A DNA stretch of 64,000 bases from Winslowiella toletana (GCF_032164335.1 NZ_CP134152.1:4836001-4900000); one strand, 5' to 3'; shown: positions 1 through 10,713, counted from the first letter of the stretch. A program made the numbers and translations. The notes: generated by a model not told the origin, from the sequence alone.

Positions 1-448
1 TTACCCAGTCCAGATCGGTCGCAGCCAGCATTACATCCGCCTGGCGCTTAACCTTCATATAGTGCTCAAAAGTGGGCGAAATCTGTTTGCCGCGTCCGGC
101 ATCCGGAAACGCAGAAACCAGTATAAAGCGTTTAACACCCGCGATACGCGCCGCTTCTGCCGCGATCTGCGCGCCACGACCATCAATACCGTCGGTTAAC
201 TCAACGCCTGCACCGGCCGCACCGGCGGAAAACACCACCACATCACTGCCCTGCATTGCCTGTGCGAGGCTCTCAGCATTCGTGGTCAGCAGATCAAGCT
301 CAACCGGCCTGACCTTATCCTCCGCCAGCTCGGCGGCCTGCTCCGGTTTACGGTGCAGCCCGGTCACCTGATGGCCAGACGCACTCAGTTGTTTTCTCAG
401 TCGGCGACCCACGCCGCCAGTTGCTCCAATAATAAAAACCTGACTCAT
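1..448 (-). CDS. NAD(P)-binding SDR/NmrA-like oxidoreductase, partial
   Basis: Only the first 149 codons lie in the window; the gene runs off the left edge. The protein starts MSQVFIIGATGGVGRRL, a textbook Rossmann dinucleotide-binding start with the GATGGVG loop at about residues 8-14. Further on, the segment VVFSAGAAGAG matches the second glycine-rich strand-loop of atypical short-chain dehydrogenases, and VKRFILVSAF the strand carrying the catalytic or structural serine in the NmrA/YtfG/YwnB-like group. The ATG is the first in frame and faces away from xanP, with a 179-bp divergent spacer. Substrate cannot be told from the sequence; members of this group range from flavin or quinone reductases to redox sensors without catalysis. 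Family call is firm, function is open. Confidence 0.75.
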   Translation of the reverse strand, partial: MSQVFIIGATGGVGRRLRKQLSASGHQVTGLHRKPEQAAELAEDKVRPVELDLLTTNAESLAQAMQGSDVVVFSAGAAGAGVELTDGIDGRGAQIAAEAARIAGVKRFILVSAFPDAGRGKQISPTFEHYMKVKRQADVMLAATDLDWV

Positions 449-567
449 CGCTGCCTCATATTTTGTTACCCGCAATATCACGGACTGATTTAAGCGTAGT
501 GCCATTCTGGCAGTCAGATTAAGCCTGATGTGCGGTAGTTTCTCTGGCTGATTATCAACACAGCATT

Positions 568-583
568 GGCAAACGATTGCTTT
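568..583. promoter_or_regulatory. PurR-like operator upstream of xanP
   Basis: The core GCAAACGATTGC is a near-palindrome that agrees with the purine-repressor operator core GCAAACGTTTNC. It sits about 45 bp before the xanP start, where a repressor would block transcription. Purine permease genes of this family are commonly placed in the PurR regulon of gamma-proteobacteria. Recognition is by eye only. Confidence 0.45.
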
Positions 584-627
584 TGCCTCGCAGATGATTA
601 AAATCGCCACTTTGTTGCCAGGGAACC

Positions 628-2022
628 GTGAAAATGTCCGCCGATACTGATGCTGTTGCAGCGAATCGTAACCCAATACCAAACACTAAAAGTGAGCTGA
701 TTTACCGTCTGGAAGACCGACCGCCGCTGCCGCAAACGCTGTTTGCCGCCGGTCAGCATCTGCTGGCGATGTTTGTCGCCGTGATTACTCCGGCACTACT
801 GATTTGTCAGGCTCTGGGATTACCAGCGCAGGATACTCAGCACATTATCAGCATGTCACTGTTTGCCTCTGGCGTAGCGTCGATTCTGCAGATCAAAACC
901 TGGGGGCCGGTCGGCTCGGGCTTGCTGTCAATTCAGGGCACCAGTTTTAACTTTGTTACGCCGCTGATTATGGGTGGGCTGACGCTGAAAAATGGCGGAG
1001 CCGATGTTCCGACGATGATGGCAGCGCTGTTTGGCACTCTGATGGTTGCCTCCTGCACTGAGATGCTGCTGTCACGCGTATTACATCTCGCCAGACGCAT
1101 TATCACGCCGCTGGTATCCGGCATTGTGGTGATGATTATTGGCCTGTCACTGATTCAGGTTGGCCTGACGTCTATCGGCGGTGGCTTTGCCGCGATGAAC
1201 GATCACACTTTCGGCGCGCCTAAAAATCTGCTGCTGGCCGGTGCGGTGCTGGCGGTTATTATCCTGCTGAATCGCCAGCGCAATGCTTATCTGCGCGTCG
1301 CCTCACTGGTAATCGCCATGGCGGTCGGCTATCTGCTGGCCTGGGCGCTCGGCATGTTGCCGCAGAATATTGCGGCAACCGAAAGTCCGGTGGTGGCGAT
1401 ACCGACTCCGCTTTATTACGGCCTCGGCTTTGACTGGAATCTGCTGATTCCGTTAATTCTGGTGTTTATGGTGACCTCGCTGGAAACCATCGGCGATATT
1501 ACCGCTACCTCCGATGTGTCCGAGCAGCCGGTAAGCGGCCCGCTGTATATGAAGCGTCTGAAAGGTGGCGTGCTGGCAAATGGCCTCAACTCCTTTGTCT
1601 CGGCACTGTTTAATACCTTCCCCAACTCCTGCTTTGGTCAGAACAACGGTGTAATCCAGCTTACCGGCGTCGCCAGTCGCTATGTCGGATTTGTCGTCGC
1701 ACTGATGCTGATCGTACTCGGTCTGTTTCCGGCGGTGAGCGGTTTCGTGCAGCATATCCCGGAACCGGTACTGGGCGGCGCGACTATCGTGATGTTTGGT
1801 ACCATCGCCGCATCCGGCATACGCATCGTTTCGCGCGAACCGTTAAACCGCCGCGCGATAATGATTATTGCCTTATCTCTGGCAGTGGGCCTTGGCGTTT
1901 CGCAACAACCGCTGATTCTGCAATTCGCCCCTGACTGGCTGAAAACCCTGCTCTCTTCCGGTATCGCCGCAGGCGGTATTACCGCCATTATGCTGAATCT
2001 GATTTTCCCGCAAGAGAAGTAA
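628..2022 (+). CDS. xanP: Xanthine:proton symporter XanP (NCS2/NAT family)
   Basis: 464-residue inner-membrane nucleobase transporter, nearly co-linear with E. coli XanP (YicE, 463 aa), which imports xanthine with protons for purine salvage. After a short variable N-terminus comes the strongly conserved [18 protein letters not shown] block. The NAT signature region around [14 protein letters not shown] and the substrate-site stretch [13 protein letters not shown] are intact. About fourteen hydrophobic segments are visible. The reading frame opens with GTG at 628; ATG at 634 is an equally possible start two codons in. A PurR-like box lies just upstream. The gene is followed by a GC-rich stem-loop and by yicH in the same direction, as in E. 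coli. Confidence 0.95.
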   Translation: MKMSADTDAVAANRNPIPNTKSELIYRLEDRPPLPQTLFAAGQHLLAMFVAVITPALLICQALGLPAQDTQHIISMSLFASGVASILQIKTWGPVGSGLLSIQGTSFNFVTPLIMGGLTLKNGGADVPTMMAALFGTLMVASCTEMLLSRVLHLARRIITPLVSGIVVMIIGLSLIQVGLTSIGGGFAAMNDHTFGAPKNLLLAGAVLAVIILLNRQRNAYLRVASLVIAMAVGYLLAWALGMLPQNIAATESPVVAIPTPLYYGLGFDWNLLIPLILVFMVTSLETIGDITATSDVSEQPVSGPLYMKRLKGGVLANGLNSFVSALFNTFPNSCFGQNNGVIQLTGVASRYVGFVVALMLIVLGLFPAVSGFVQHIPEPVLGGATIVMFGTIAASGIRIVSREPLNRRAIMIIALSLAVGLGVSQQPLILQFAPDWLKTLLSSGIAAGGITAIMLNLIFPQEK

Positions 2023-2030
2023 CCCCGCCC

Positions 2031-2050
2031 GGGCGAGGCTGACCTCGCCC
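2031..2050 (+). terminator. GC-rich stem-loop after xanP
   Basis: Eight-base arms GGGCGAGG and CCTCGCCC flank a CTGA tetraloop, nine bases after the xanP stop codon. There is no uridine tract, so it may act as an mRNA 3'-end stabiliser or a weak or Rho-assisted terminator. The same style of stem recurs at other gene ends in this window. Confidence 0.5.
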
Positions 2051-2164
2051 ACAATTCTTATCGACTTTTCATTGAGTTTGTCTGACTTTACACCCAGGAT
2101 GTTGAGCTGGGTGAGTAATTCAGGCATAACAAACGGATACCGGAAATTCATAGGGAAAGGTGCG

Positions 2165-3838
2165 ATGAAATTTATCGGAAAATTTTTTCTGACGCTGCTG
2201 TTACTGGTGCTGTTAGTGCTGATAACACTGTTTTTACTGCTGCAGACCCGTTGGGGTGCTGACTGGACCAGTCGCTGGATAAGCGATCGTACCGACTATC
2301 ACTTGTCTGTGGCTAAAGTTGATTATCAGTTATCTTCGCCTTCGCATCTGATACTGAATAACGTTACCTTTGGCCATGATGGCCAGCCTGCGGTACTGGT
2401 AGCCGAACGCGTAGATCTCGGCTTTGCGCTGCGCCAGTTTAGCGAGCCGCTGCATTTTGATAGCGTTGAGCTTAACGATGGCACCATGAACGTTTCCGAC
2501 AGCAGCGTCGCATGGCCAATGCAGGCTAACCGTCTGCAGCTAAACAATATGGCGATCGCCAGCCCACATAGCGTGCTGCCAGTCAGCGCAGAGCGGGTTA
2601 ACGGCGGCGTAATGCCGTGGCAGCCAAAAGTCGGTAATGTGCTGGGCGATACCACCAGCTTCCAGCTGAGCGCCGGCTCGATGGCGCTCAATGGCGTTAC
2701 CGGTAATAACGTTTTACTACAGGGGCGCATCGACAATAAGCGTCTGGTGTTCAGCAATATCGGTGCAGACCTGTCGCGCGGTTCAATGACCGGAAACGCC
2801 GAGCGCGATGAGCAAGGTAATTGGCGCATCGCCAATCTGCGGCTGAATGATATTCGTCTGCAATCCAGCCAGTCGTTAACTGCGTTTCTCGCCCCGCTGC
2901 TCGCTCTGCCCTCGGTGCATTTTGAGCGGGTTGATATCACCAATGCTCGGGTGCAGGGGCCAGACTGGGCGGTTACCGATCTCGGCCTGTCGCTGAAAAA
3001 CCTGACTCTGCGCGACGGCGACTGGGAGAGCAATGGTGGTTCGCTGTCGATGAACGCCAGCAGCTTTATCAATGGTCAGCTGCAATTCGATGATCCGATT
3101 GCTAACCTCGAATTTTCACCGCAGGGCATCCGCATTTCCCAGTTCAGCTCCCGCTGGGCAAAAGGTTTAATCCGCACGCAGGGCGAGTGGGATCGCAGCC
3201 AGAAACGGCTGGCGCTGGATGAACTGGTGATTGCCGGGCTGGAGTATACCTTGCCAGACAACTGGCGCGACCGCTGGATGCAGCAGCTTCCCGACTGGTT
3301 AAGTAGCGTTACGGTTGATCGCCTTTCCGCCAGCCGTAATCTGATTATTGATATCAATCCTGCCTTCCCTTTCCAGATGACCTCGCTGGATGGCAACGGC
3401 AGTGACCTGATGCTGGCGCGCAATCATCAATGGGGCGTCTGGTCCGGAAAACTTAATCTTAATGCGGCAGAAGCCACCTTTAACCGCAGCGATGTGCGTC
3501 ACCCTTCACTGGCGTTAACCGCCGATGATAAGCAGATTAACGTCACTGAAATGAGCGCCTTTGCCGGTGAAGGTATGGTGGAAGGCACTGCCACAGTATC
3601 GCAGCAGCCAGCGCGTGCGCTGTCGTTGACTCTGAATGCGCGCTCGGTTGCCACGGATATGCTGCATAACTGGGGCTGGCCAGCGGTTCCGCTGGAAGGC
3701 AAAGGCAATATGCAGCTGAAACTGAATGCCAGCCTGGCTGCCGGTACGCCGTTGCGACAGAGCGCCAGCGGCACCCTTTCAGTAACGGCTAATGAGCAAA
3801 ATGTGCAGCAGACGATGGTTCATGGCGAGGTTGATTAA
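2165..3838 (+). CDS. yicH: AsmA-family protein YicH
   Basis: Start chosen at the ATG at 2165, which has the ribosome site GGGAAAGG seven to eight bases ahead and gives the expected N-terminal anchor; an in-frame start further upstream would add 31 unrelated residues. The 557-residue product begins MKFIGKFFLTLLLLVLLVLI, a single signal anchor, followed by a long periplasmic region rich in beta-strand repeats typical of AsmA/TamB-like bridge proteins. Relatives are thought to help move phospholipids between the inner and outer membranes. E. coli YicH is 569 aa. It follows xanP in the same order as in E. coli; the two are probably separately expressed given the 142-bp gap and stem-loop. Confidence 0.9.
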   Translation: MKFIGKFFLTLLLLVLLVLITLFLLLQTRWGADWTSRWISDRTDYHLSVAKVDYQLSSPSHLILNNVTFGHDGQPAVLVAERVDLGFALRQFSEPLHFDSVELNDGTMNVSDSSVAWPMQANRLQLNNMAIASPHSVLPVSAERVNGGVMPWQPKVGNVLGDTTSFQLSAGSMALNGVTGNNVLLQGRIDNKRLVFSNIGADLSRGSMTGNAERDEQGNWRIANLRLNDIRLQSSQSLTAFLAPLLALPSVHFERVDITNARVQGPDWAVTDLGLSLKNLTLRDGDWESNGGSLSMNASSFINGQLQFDDPIANLEFSPQGIRISQFSSRWAKGLIRTQGEWDRSQKRLALDELVIAGLEYTLPDNWRDRWMQQLPDWLSSVTVDRLSASRNLIIDINPAFPFQMTSLDGNGSDLMLARNHQWGVWSGKLNLNAAEATFNRSDVRHPSLALTADDKQINVTEMSAFAGEGMVEGTATVSQQPARALSLTLNARSVATDMLHNWGWPAVPLEGKGNMQLKLNASLAAGTPLRQSASGTLSVTANEQNVQQTMVHGEVD

Positions 3839-3848
3839 TCCTTAGTGC

Positions 3849-3870
3849 CGGGCGGTGTTGACACCGCCCG
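3849..3870. terminator. Bidirectional stem-loop between yicH and fabY
   Basis: Arms CGGGCGGTG and CACCGCCCG close a TTGA loop in the 43-bp gap between the convergent ends of yicH and fabY. The stem is symmetric and can serve transcripts from both sides. It lacks a strong T-run. Confidence 0.6.
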
Positions 3871-3881
3871 CAGAGATAAGC

Positions 3882-4880
3882 TCAGGAGCCGGAGCCACCC
3901 TCTTCCAGCGGCCCGTCGGGATCGGCGGGCAGCACGATAAACACCCCTTCAAAAACCGCCCCCAGCAGATCGTTACCGAACAATTCAACTTCAAGCTGCA
4001 CGCGTGCTTTACGTCCACGCGCCAGTCGATCGAGATCGCCACTTAGCGATCCAAGATTTGCCACCGCTCCCGGTTTACCGGTAATCGCGTGGCTGTAACG
4101 AATATGCGCATCGGCAAGGATAATCGTTCCCCCCAGATGGCGTTCGCGCAGCAGCAACCAGATCAAGCCCCATCCGGTCAGCGTCGCCAGCGAGAACAGG
4201 CTGCCGGCAAACAGCGTGTGGTGTGGATTCTGGTTGCCGGTCTCCGGCATGGTAGTGATAAATTTCTGCCCGGTGTACTGAGTAATACGCACACCCATTT
4301 TTTCGCTTAACGGAATATGTTCGTACCACGCTTGCTGCAACTGACCGCACCAGTCGGCGCGATGCAAAATATCATCCAGTGTCACAACCGGTTTGATCAT
4401 CAGAAAGTGGCGCACCGGTGTGGTCTGTGGCGCAGTAATTTCACCCTGATTGATGTAACCCAGCTTGGCGAAGAACTCCACCGCATCCTCACGCGCGCTG
4501 CATACCACGCGCTTAACGCCTTCCTGCCGCGCCACCGACTCCAGCGTCATCGCCACCAGCGTGCCGAGTCCCTTCCCTTGCACTGAAGGATGCACCGCCA
4601 TAAAGCGTATCGCTGCTTCGTTATCGCCATTGATATAGAGGCGACCAATGGCTACCGGTTTTCCCTGCTCATCGACCACCATCTGATGGTGCGCCATCGC
4701 GTCCCATGCATCGCGTTCAGAACCCTGCGGCTGGTGCAGTGGCTTGCGCAGCATCTCCCAACGAAACTGATAATAGATATCCAGCTCTTCTGCTGTTTCA
4801 GGTACACGGAGGTGATACATAAAGTGATTCTCTCTTTCAGAGCTCGCCGCTGTCCATTGCCGCTCGGCTAATTGCTTCAC
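3882..4880 (-). CDS. fabY: FabY/MadA (YiiD): GNAT-thioesterase-fold fatty acid synthesis protein
   Basis: Two-domain protein of 332 residues (E. coli YiiD 329). The N-terminal half is a GNAT acyltransferase fold, with the acyl-CoA loop in [15 protein letters not shown]. The C-terminal half, from about residue 175, resembles a hot-dog thioesterase ([20 protein letters not shown]). E. coli YiiD has been linked to initiation of fatty acid synthesis and described as a malonyl-ACP decarboxylase (MadA); that role is inferred here from similarity. I chose the GTG at 4880 because it overlaps the dtd stop codon as GTGA, gives the right N-terminal length, and suggests translational coupling. A TTG at 4892 and an ATG at 4820 (MYHLRVP) are alternatives. 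Last gene of the yihX-yihY-dtd-fabY run. Confidence 0.92.
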   Translation of the reverse strand: MKQLAERQWTAASSERENHFMYHLRVPETAEELDIYYQFRWEMLRKPLHQPQGSERDAWDAMAHHQMVVDEQGKPVAIGRLYINGDNEAAIRFMAVHPSVQGKGLGTLVAMTLESVARQEGVKRVVCSAREDAVEFFAKLGYINQGEITAPQTTPVRHFLMIKPVVTLDDILHRADWCGQLQQAWYEHIPLSEKMGVRITQYTGQKFITTMPETGNQNPHHTLFAGSLFSLATLTGWGLIWLLLRERHLGGTIILADAHIRYSHAITGKPGAVANLGSLSGDLDRLARGRKARVQLEVELFGNDLLGAVFEGVFIVLPADPDGPLEEGGSGS

Positions 4881-5314
4881 ACCTGTAACCAAAAGGTGAC
4901 CGGGCCGTCATTCACCAGCGAGACTTTCATATCCGCCGCGAAGCGGCCAGTTTCCGTTGCGATGCCTTTTTCCCGGCAGCATCCGACGAAATAGTTGTAC
5001 AGCCGCTCAGCCTCAGCGGGATCGGCTCCGCCGGAAAAGCTGGGGCGCATACCTTTGTTAGTGTCGGCGGCGAGGGTGAATTGCGAAACCACCAGCACAC
5101 TGCCACCCGCCTGCTGAACGTTAAGATTCATCTTGTCGTTTTCATCGCCGAAGATGCGATAGCCTAAAACGCGTTCACACAGACGCACAGCTTGCTGTTC
5201 AGTATCGCCTTTTTCCACACCCAGTAAGATCAGCAGTCCCGGTCCGATTTCACCGGTGGTCTCTCCCGCCACCGTGACGCTGGCGCTCAACGCCCGCTGT
5301 ATTAACGCAATCAT
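4877..5314 (-). CDS. dtd: D-aminoacyl-tRNA deacylase
   Basis: 145 residues, the exact E. coli length. Dtd is a cytoplasmic homodimer that hydrolyses D-aminoacyl-tRNA (and glycyl-tRNA mischarged on tRNA-Ala), keeping D-amino acids out of proteins. Both family motifs are present: SQFTLAAD in the middle and NDGPVTFWL at the C-terminus, which together form the substrate pocket at the dimer interface. The start ATG overlaps the yihY stop as ATGA, and its own stop overlaps the fabY start, so the three genes look translationally coupled. Confidence 0.97.
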   Translation of the reverse strand: MIALIQRALSASVTVAGETTGEIGPGLLILLGVEKGDTEQQAVRLCERVLGYRIFGDENDKMNLNVQQAGGSVLVVSQFTLAADTNKGMRPSFSGGADPAEAERLYNYFVGCCREKGIATETGRFAADMKVSLVNDGPVTFWLQV

Positions 5315-6177
5315 GGTTCCTCGCCTGCCTGTTCTTGTTCTTTCCGTCGCAGCTGGCGGTATTCATCCAGCGATACGGTAATCTCTGCCCCCAAAAGCAC
5401 GATACACCAGGTCCAGTAAACCCATAAAAAAAGAATGGGAATAACCGCCAGCACACCGTAAATCAATTGGTACGATGGAAACATCGTAACATAGAGCGCG
5501 AAGCCTTTTTTACCCAGCTCAAAAAGTAGCCCGGCGACCAGTGCACCAATTAGCGCATCACGTGGCGGCACCCTGGTGGTCGGCACCGTGCTGTAAAGCA
5601 GCCAGAACGCCAGCCACGACAGTAACAGTGGGAAAATACGCAGCAGTTGATCTACCAGCGTTGTCACGCCGGTCACCTCTACCCAGCGCATCGACAGCAG
5701 ATAAGAGCTGATCGCCAGACTGGCTCCCGCCAGCAGCGGTCCGAGCGTCAGAATCATCCAGTACACGGCAAAAGAGTAAACCAGCGAGCGCTTTTTGCTG
5801 CTGCGCCAGATGGCGTTAAGCGCGGTATCGACCGAATACATTAACAGCAACGCGGTAACGATCAGCCCTACCGCACCAATCGCCGTCATTTTATTGACGT
5901 TAGCAACAAACTGCTCAAGATAGCGCTGAATGGTGTTCCCGGCCGCCGGCACAAAGTTAGAGAAGATAAAATTCTTTAACTGAATGCTGATATCAGAGAA
6001 CACAGGGAAAGCGGCGAACAGCGCAAATATCACCGCAATCAGCGGCACCAGCGCCAGCAGCGAAACGTAGGCAAGATTACCGGCGTGGGTTGTCATGCCA
6101 TCATTCTCTATGCGCCGCCACAAGAGTTTCAGCCAGGCCATCATCACCCGTGCGCCATAACGCGTGCGTTTAGTCAC
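5311..6177 (-). CDS. yihY: YihY, UPF0761/BrkB-type inner-membrane protein
   Basis: 288 residues with about six hydrophobic segments, including [20 protein letters not shown] and [20 protein letters not shown]. The opening [25 protein letters not shown] region and the segment [13 protein letters not shown] are characteristic of the BrkB/YihY family. Biochemical function is unknown; the family was once misnamed RNase BN. Start is GTG at 6177 with a GAGG ribosome site six bases ahead. It lies eight bases downstream of yihX and overlaps dtd by four, so it sits inside a compact operon. Confidence 0.93.
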   Translation of the reverse strand: MTKRTRYGARVMMAWLKLLWRRIENDGMTTHAGNLAYVSLLALVPLIAVIFALFAAFPVFSDISIQLKNFIFSNFVPAAGNTIQRYLEQFVANVNKMTAIGAVGLIVTALLLMYSVDTALNAIWRSSKKRSLVYSFAVYWMILTLGPLLAGASLAISSYLLSMRWVEVTGVTTLVDQLLRIFPLLLSWLAFWLLYSTVPTTRVPPRDALIGALVAGLLFELGKKGFALYVTMFPSYQLIYGVLAVIPILFLWVYWTWCIVLLGAEITVSLDEYRQLRRKEQEQAGEEP

Positions 6178-6185
6178 AACCGACC

Positions 6186-6782
6186 TCAGCGCTGCTGAGC
6201 AAAGTAGGCAGGAATTATGCTCGCATCCGTCACATGGATGCTGGTAATCCCCAGCGCGCGCGCCGCTTCAATATTTGGCAGATTATCATCGAAGAATATC
6301 GCCTGGTCAGCGGGAATACCTTCCTGTTGCAGCAACTGCTGATAGATAGCCGCCTCTGGCTTGCGCGCACCCATCTCTTGCGACAGATAGAGACGATCGG
6401 CAGCCTGCTGCACCTGCGGATACTGCCCCGGCCAGTAGAGACAATGTAAACGGTTAGTATTCGACAGGATTACCACCCGATGCCCCTGCTGACGCAGCTG
6501 ATGCATCAGCGTCAATACCTCAGGGCGAACACTGACAAATACCGCCTGCCAGCCAGCTGCAAACTGTTCGAAACTCAGCGCGATATCCAGCTCATCACAG
6601 ATGGCTTCAGCGAACTGCTCATCACTGATTTCCCCGCGTTCATGCTGTTCAAAGCTTTCGCCCATACGGAAGCGGCTCTGCAATGTCGCCAGCGGCACAC
6701 GCCCGAGATCACTCCATACGCCCAGCACACGGTTGAAATCAATATCAACAATGACGTTACCTAAATCAAAGATATACAGCAT
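6186..6782 (-). CDS. yihX: Alpha-D-glucose-1-phosphate phosphatase YihX (HAD superfamily)
   Basis: 198 residues (E. coli 199). HAD motif I is [11 protein letters not shown] near the N-terminus with nucleophile D6, motif II is VILSNTN, and the C-terminal acidic motif is [13 protein letters not shown]. coli YihX releases glucose from alpha-glucose-1-phosphate produced by glycogen breakdown. The ATG at 6782 was chosen because the ribosome site AGGAG lies six bases before it; another ATG two codons earlier touches the ribosome site. First gene of the yihX-yihY-dtd-fabY run. Confidence 0.95.
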   Translation of the reverse strand: MLYIFDLGNVIVDIDFNRVLGVWSDLGRVPLATLQSRFRMGESFEQHERGEISDEQFAEAICDELDIALSFEQFAAGWQAVFVSVRPEVLTLMHQLRQQGHRVVILSNTNRLHCLYWPGQYPQVQQAADRLYLSQEMGARKPEAAIYQQLLQQEGIPADQAIFFDDNLPNIEAARALGITSIHVTDASIIPAYFAQQR

Positions 6783-6933
6783 GGCCATCTCCTTTTGTTC
6801 CGGTGAGCTATTCACTCTAGCGGTAAAAATCGACACTGAACAGCCAGCATGAGACAGGAAGTGCAAAATCGGTATCGGCAGCAAAAAATTTGCGCGCGCA
6901 GTGGGGCGAACTTAGAGGTGGAAGATAAGCAGA

Positions 6934-6966
6934 TAAAAAAATGGCCCCGGTAACGGAGCCATTTAT
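6934..6966 (-). terminator. Intrinsic terminator of typA
   Basis: Read on the minus strand, the stem ATGGCTCCG / CGGGGCCAT is followed by seven T residues, about 20 bases after the typA stop codon. Good Rho-independent terminator. Confidence 0.85.
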
Positions 6967-6985
6967 TGTTCACGCTAAGCGAGAA

Positions 6986-8809
6986 TTAAACGTCTTTGCT
7001 TCCACGAGAAGCACGCTTACGATCGTTCTCAGTCAGGTGACGTTTACGGATACGTACGGAGGTAGGGGTAACTTCTACCAGTTCGTCGTCATCGATAAAC
7101 TCCAGCGCCTGCTCCAGTGACATTTTCACTGGTGGAACCAGGGTGGTGGCTTCATCCGTACCAGAAGCACGCATGTTGGTCAGTTTCTTACCGGTCAGAC
7201 AGTTAACAGTCAGGTCGTTAGAACGACTGTGAATACCGATGATCTGGCCTTCGTAAACTTCTGCACCGTGACCCAGGAACAGCTTACCGCGGTCCTGCAG
7301 GCTGAACAGAGCAAATGCCACTGCTTTACCCTGGCCGTTAGAGATCAGCACGCCGTTCTGACGCTGGCCGATTTCGCCCGGACGCACGTCGTCGTAGTGG
7401 CTGAAGGTGGAGTACAGCAGACCGGTACCGGAAGTCATGGTCATGAATTCGGTACGGAAGCCGATCAGGCCACGTGCCGGGATCAGGTAATCGAGACGAA
7501 TACGACCTTTGCCATCTGGCACCATGTCTTTAACGTCACCTTTACGCTCACCCATCGCCTGCATCACAGCACCCTGGTGCTGTTCTTCGATGTCCAGCGT
7601 CACGTTCTCGAACGGTTCCTGGTTGCGACCGTCGATAACACGGTTGATAACTTTCGGGCGCGATACTGCCAGCTCGAAGCCTTCACGACGCATGTTTTCG
7701 ATCAGTACAGACAGGTGCAGCTCACCACGACCAGAAACACGGAATGCATCCGCATCTTCAGTTTCGTCAACGCGCAGTGCCACGTTGTGCACCAGCTCTT
7801 TGTTCAGACGGTCAAGGATCTGACGTGAAGTCACATACTTACCTTCTTTACCACAGAATGGCGAGGTGTTGACGTTGAAGAACATGGTAACGGTTGGCTC
7901 ATCAACGCTCAGGGCTGGCAGCGCTTCCACATTCTGCGGGTCGCAGATGGTGTCAGAGATGTTCAGCTCACCCAGACCGGTGATAGCAATGATATCGCCA
8001 GCTTCAGCAACGGTCGCTTCGATACGCTCCAGACCCATGTGGGTCAGTACTTTACCGACTTTACCGTTACGGGTTTTGCCTTCGCTATCAATGATAGTGA
8101 CTTGCTGGTTAGGTTTAACCACACCGCGCTTGATACGACCGATGCCGATAACGCCAACGTAGTTGTTGTAGTCCAGCTGAGAAATCTGCATCTGGAATGG
8201 CGCTTCCATTTCTACCTGTGGAGGAGAAACGTGGTCAACGATAGCCTGATACAGCGGGGTCATGTCATCAGCCATATCGGTATGGTCAACACCGGCAATA
8301 CCGTTCAGGGCTGATGCATAAATAATTGGGAAATCCAGCTGCTCGTCGGTCGCGTCGAGGTTAACGAACAGGTCAAATACCTGGTCGACAACCCAATCTG
8401 GACGTGCGCCCGGACGGTCAACTTTGTTGATAACAACAATTGGCTTCAGACCATTAGCAAAAGCTTTCTTGGTCACGAAACGAGTTTGCGGCATCGGGCC
8501 ATCCATTGCGTCGACAACCAGCAGAACTGAGTCAACCATTGACATCACACGCTCAACCTCGCCGCCGAAATCGGCGTGTCCTGGGGTATCCACGATGTTG
8601 ATGCGGTAGTCTTTCCAGTTAATGGCGGTGTTTTTGGCGAGGATGGTAATCCCACGCTCTTTCTCCAAATCGTTGGAGTCCATTACGCGTTCGGTTGCTT
8701 CGGTGCGGGCATCAAAGGTCCCGGACTGCTGCAGCAACTTATCAACCAGGGTAGTTTTACCGTGGTCAACGTGGGCAATAATGGCGATGTTACGCAAATT
8801 TTCGATCAC
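6986..8809 (-). CDS. typA: Ribosome-associated GTPase TypA/BipA
   Basis: 607-residue translational GTPase of the EF-G/LepA superfamily, needed for ribosome biogenesis and growth at low temperature or under stress. G1 is [13 protein letters not shown] at residues 12-24, G2 lies in the RGIT stretch, G3 is DTPGHADFG, and G4 is NKVDRPG. The C-terminal domain specific to BipA, ending in [18 protein letters not shown], binds the ribosome. Start is GTG at 8809, as in E. coli. Divergent from glnA across a 434-bp control region, the same arrangement as in E. coli. Confidence 0.98.
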   Translation of the reverse strand: MIENLRNIAIIAHVDHGKTTLVDKLLQQSGTFDARTEATERVMDSNDLEKERGITILAKNTAINWKDYRINIVDTPGHADFGGEVERVMSMVDSVLLVVDAMDGPMPQTRFVTKKAFANGLKPIVVINKVDRPGARPDWVVDQVFDLFVNLDATDEQLDFPIIYASALNGIAGVDHTDMADDMTPLYQAIVDHVSPPQVEMEAPFQMQISQLDYNNYVGVIGIGRIKRGVVKPNQQVTIIDSEGKTRNGKVGKVLTHMGLERIEATVAEAGDIIAITGLGELNISDTICDPQNVEALPALSVDEPTVTMFFNVNTSPFCGKEGKYVTSRQILDRLNKELVHNVALRVDETEDADAFRVSGRGELHLSVLIENMRREGFELAVSRPKVINRVIDGRNQEPFENVTLDIEEQHQGAVMQAMGERKGDVKDMVPDGKGRIRLDYLIPARGLIGFRTEFMTMTSGTGLLYSTFSHYDDVRPGEIGQRQNGVLISNGQGKAVAFALFSLQDRGKLFLGHGAEVYEGQIIGIHSRSNDLTVNCLTGKKLTNMRASGTDEATTLVPPVKMSLEQALEFIDDDELVEVTPTSVRIRKRHLTENDRKRASRGSKDV

Positions 8810-8956
8810 AGCTTTGCCTCAGGCATTAGAAATAGCGCGCTATTGTACACGGATTAATCGAAGGACTGAACAGGATCACAAATTTCATATAAAGATTACT
8901 GTCAGGATTGCTTTTGCAGGCATTTACAGTGCAAAGATTGCACTCCGTCGAGAATT

Positions 8957-9004
8957 TGCACCAAAATAGTGCCCATTAATCATTCAAAAGCACCAAAATG
9001 GTGC
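8957..9004. promoter_or_regulatory. Pair of NtrC enhancer sites of glnA
   Basis: Two matches to the NtrC consensus GCAC-N7-GTGC: TGCACCAAAATAGTGC at 8957-8972 and AGCACCAAAATGGTGC at 8989-9004. Their centres are 32 bp (three helical turns) apart, and they lie about 75-120 bp upstream of the sigma-54 promoter, the standard glnA enhancer geometry. A half-site GGTGCA follows at 9019-9024. They bind GlnG encoded downstream. Confidence 0.9.
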
Positions 9005-9078
9005 GCGACATCCATCATGGTGCATCTCTCGTCTCACGAGAGAGCGCATAATAGCGCCTTTTTACCCAAATAAAAAAG

Positions 9079-9094
9079 TTGGCATAGATTTCGC
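9079..9094 (+). promoter_or_regulatory. Sigma-54 promoter glnAp2
   Basis: TTGGCATAGATTTCGC fits the -24/-12 sigma-54 consensus (GG at -24, GC at -12, ten bases apart) and matches the E. coli glnAp2 promoter nearly base for base. Predicted start is about 9105. Active when GlnG is phosphorylated under nitrogen limitation. Confidence 0.9.
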
Positions 9095-9243
9095 TTTAGT
9101 CTGACTAAGCGAAAACGGCAGTTTCCACAACGGTTGATAGCTTGTCTGAGATCTTTATTATCAGGTGTACGCGACAATTTACGCGTACCGAACGATGAAG
9201 TTCTCGAACCACGACAACAATGAAAATTCCAGGAGAGTTAAGT

Positions 9244-10653
9244 ATGTCCGCTGAACACGTTCTGTCGATGATTAACGAGCATGAAGTGAAATTTGTTGAT
9301 CTGCGTTTTACCGATACCAAAGGTAAAGAACAACACATCACTATCCCAGCTCACCAGGTAAATGCTGACTTCTTCGAAGAAGGCAAAATGTTCGATGGCT
9401 CCTCCATCGGCGGATGGAAAGGTATCAATGAATCAGATATGGTTCTGATGCCAGATGTCAGCACTGCTGTTCTGGACCCATTCTTCGCAGACCCAACTCT
9501 GATCATCCGTTGTGACATCCTTGAGCCAGGCACCATGCAGGGCTATGACCGTGACCCACGTTCAATCGCCAAGCGTGCAGAAGATTTCCTGCGCTCTTCC
9601 GGTATCGCAGATACCGTGCTGTTTGGACCAGAACCAGAATTCTTCCTGTTTGACGACATCCGTTTCGGCAGCAGCACTTCCGGCTCGCATGTTGCTATCG
9701 ACGATATCGAAGCAGCGTGGAACACCGGTAAAGAATACGAAGGCGGTAACAAAGGCCATCGTCCAGGTCTGAAAGGCGGTTACTTCCCGGTGCCACCAGT
9801 CGATTCAGCACAGGACATTCGTTCTGCCATGTGTCTGACCATGGAGCAGATGGGCCTGGTCGTCGAAGCGCATCACCACGAAGTGGCTACCGCTGGTCAG
9901 AACGAAGTGGCTACCCGCTTCAACACCATGACCAAAAAAGCTGACGAAATTCAGATCTACAAATACGTCGTGCACAACATTGCTCACGCCTGGGGCAAAA
10001 CTGCCACCTTTATGCCAAAACCAATGTTCGGTGACAACGGTTCAGGTATGCACTGCCATATGTCCCTGTCCAAAGGCGGCACCAACCTGTTCGCTGGCGA
10101 CAAATACGGCGGCCTGTCCGATATAGCTCTGTACTACATCGGCGGTGTTATCAAGCACGCTAAAGCGATTAACGCCCTGGCGAACCCAACCACCAACTCT
10201 TACAAGCGTCTGGTTCCGGGTTATGAAGCTCCAGTTATGCTGGCTTACTCTGCGCGTAACCGCTCTGCTTCAATCCGTATCCCAGTTGTTGCCAGCCCGA
10301 AAGCACGTCGTATCGAAGCTCGCTTCCCGGATCCAGCGGCTAACCCATACCTGGCATTCTCTGCGCTGCTGATGGCTGGCCTCGACGGCATCATCAACAA
10401 GATCCATCCTGGCGATGCGATGGATAAGAACCTGTATGACCTGCCGCCGGAAGAAGAAGCTGAGATTCCAAAAGTAGCGGGCTCTCTGGAAGAAGCGCTG
10501 AATGCACTGAACGAAGACCGTGAGTTCCTGACTCGTGGCGGCGTATTCACCGACGACACTATCGATGCTTACATCGAACTGCGTAAGTCTGAAATGGACC
10601 GCGTTCGTATGACTCCGCATCCGGTAGAGTTCGAGCTGTACTACAGCGTTTAA
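9244..10653 (+). CDS. glnA: Glutamine synthetase, type I
   Basis: 469 residues, the E. coli length. Makes glutamine from glutamate, ammonia and ATP as a cytoplasmic dodecamer, the central step of ammonia assimilation. The ATG at 9244 begins [17 protein letters not shown], and a GGAGAG ribosome site lies ahead. Visible marks are the N-terminal latch [13 protein letters not shown], the ATP and metal site [12 protein letters not shown] and [10 protein letters not shown], the glutamate flap NRSASIRIP, and the adenylylation tyrosine in NLYDLPPEE near residue 398. Head of the glnA-glnL-glnG operon, driven by glnAp2; the intervening terminator lets most transcripts stop before glnLG. Confidence 0.99.
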   Translation: MSAEHVLSMINEHEVKFVDLRFTDTKGKEQHITIPAHQVNADFFEEGKMFDGSSIGGWKGINESDMVLMPDVSTAVLDPFFADPTLIIRCDILEPGTMQGYDRDPRSIAKRAEDFLRSSGIADTVLFGPEPEFFLFDDIRFGSSTSGSHVAIDDIEAAWNTGKEYEGGNKGHRPGLKGGYFPVPPVDSAQDIRSAMCLTMEQMGLVVEAHHHEVATAGQNEVATRFNTMTKKADEIQIYKYVVHNIAHAWGKTATFMPKPMFGDNGSGMHCHMSLSKGGTNLFAGDKYGGLSDIALYYIGGVIKHAKAINALANPTTNSYKRLVPGYEAPVMLAYSARNRSASIRIPVVASPKARRIEARFPDPAANPYLAFSALLMAGLDGIINKIHPGDAMDKNLYDLPPEEEAEIPKVAGSLEEALNALNEDREFLTRGGVFTDDTIDAYIELRKSEMDRVRMTPHPVEFELYYSV

Positions 10654-10688
10654 TAAGTTTGACGTTTTTTGTTGCCGTGGAAACTTTC

Positions 10689-10713
10689 AGCCCATCTTCG
10701 GATGGGCTTTTTT
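10689..10713 (+). terminator. Terminator between glnA and glnL
   Basis: AGCCCATC / GATGGGCT stem with a TTCG tetraloop and six T residues. It sets the high glnA to low glnLG ratio. In E. coli the glnA 3' UTR ending at such a terminator is processed to the small RNA GlnZ; the 60 bases from the stop to here could be the counterpart, but I cannot confirm this. Confidence 0.9.

Noticed and set aside
4878..4892. TTG at 4892 as the fabY start
   Set aside because: GTG at 4880 overlaps the dtd stop as GTGA and better matches the E. coli N-terminal length; TTG remains possible.
7229..7828. 199-codon antisense frame opposite typA
   Set aside because: Shadow of a conserved gene; no plausible domain and low-complexity composition.
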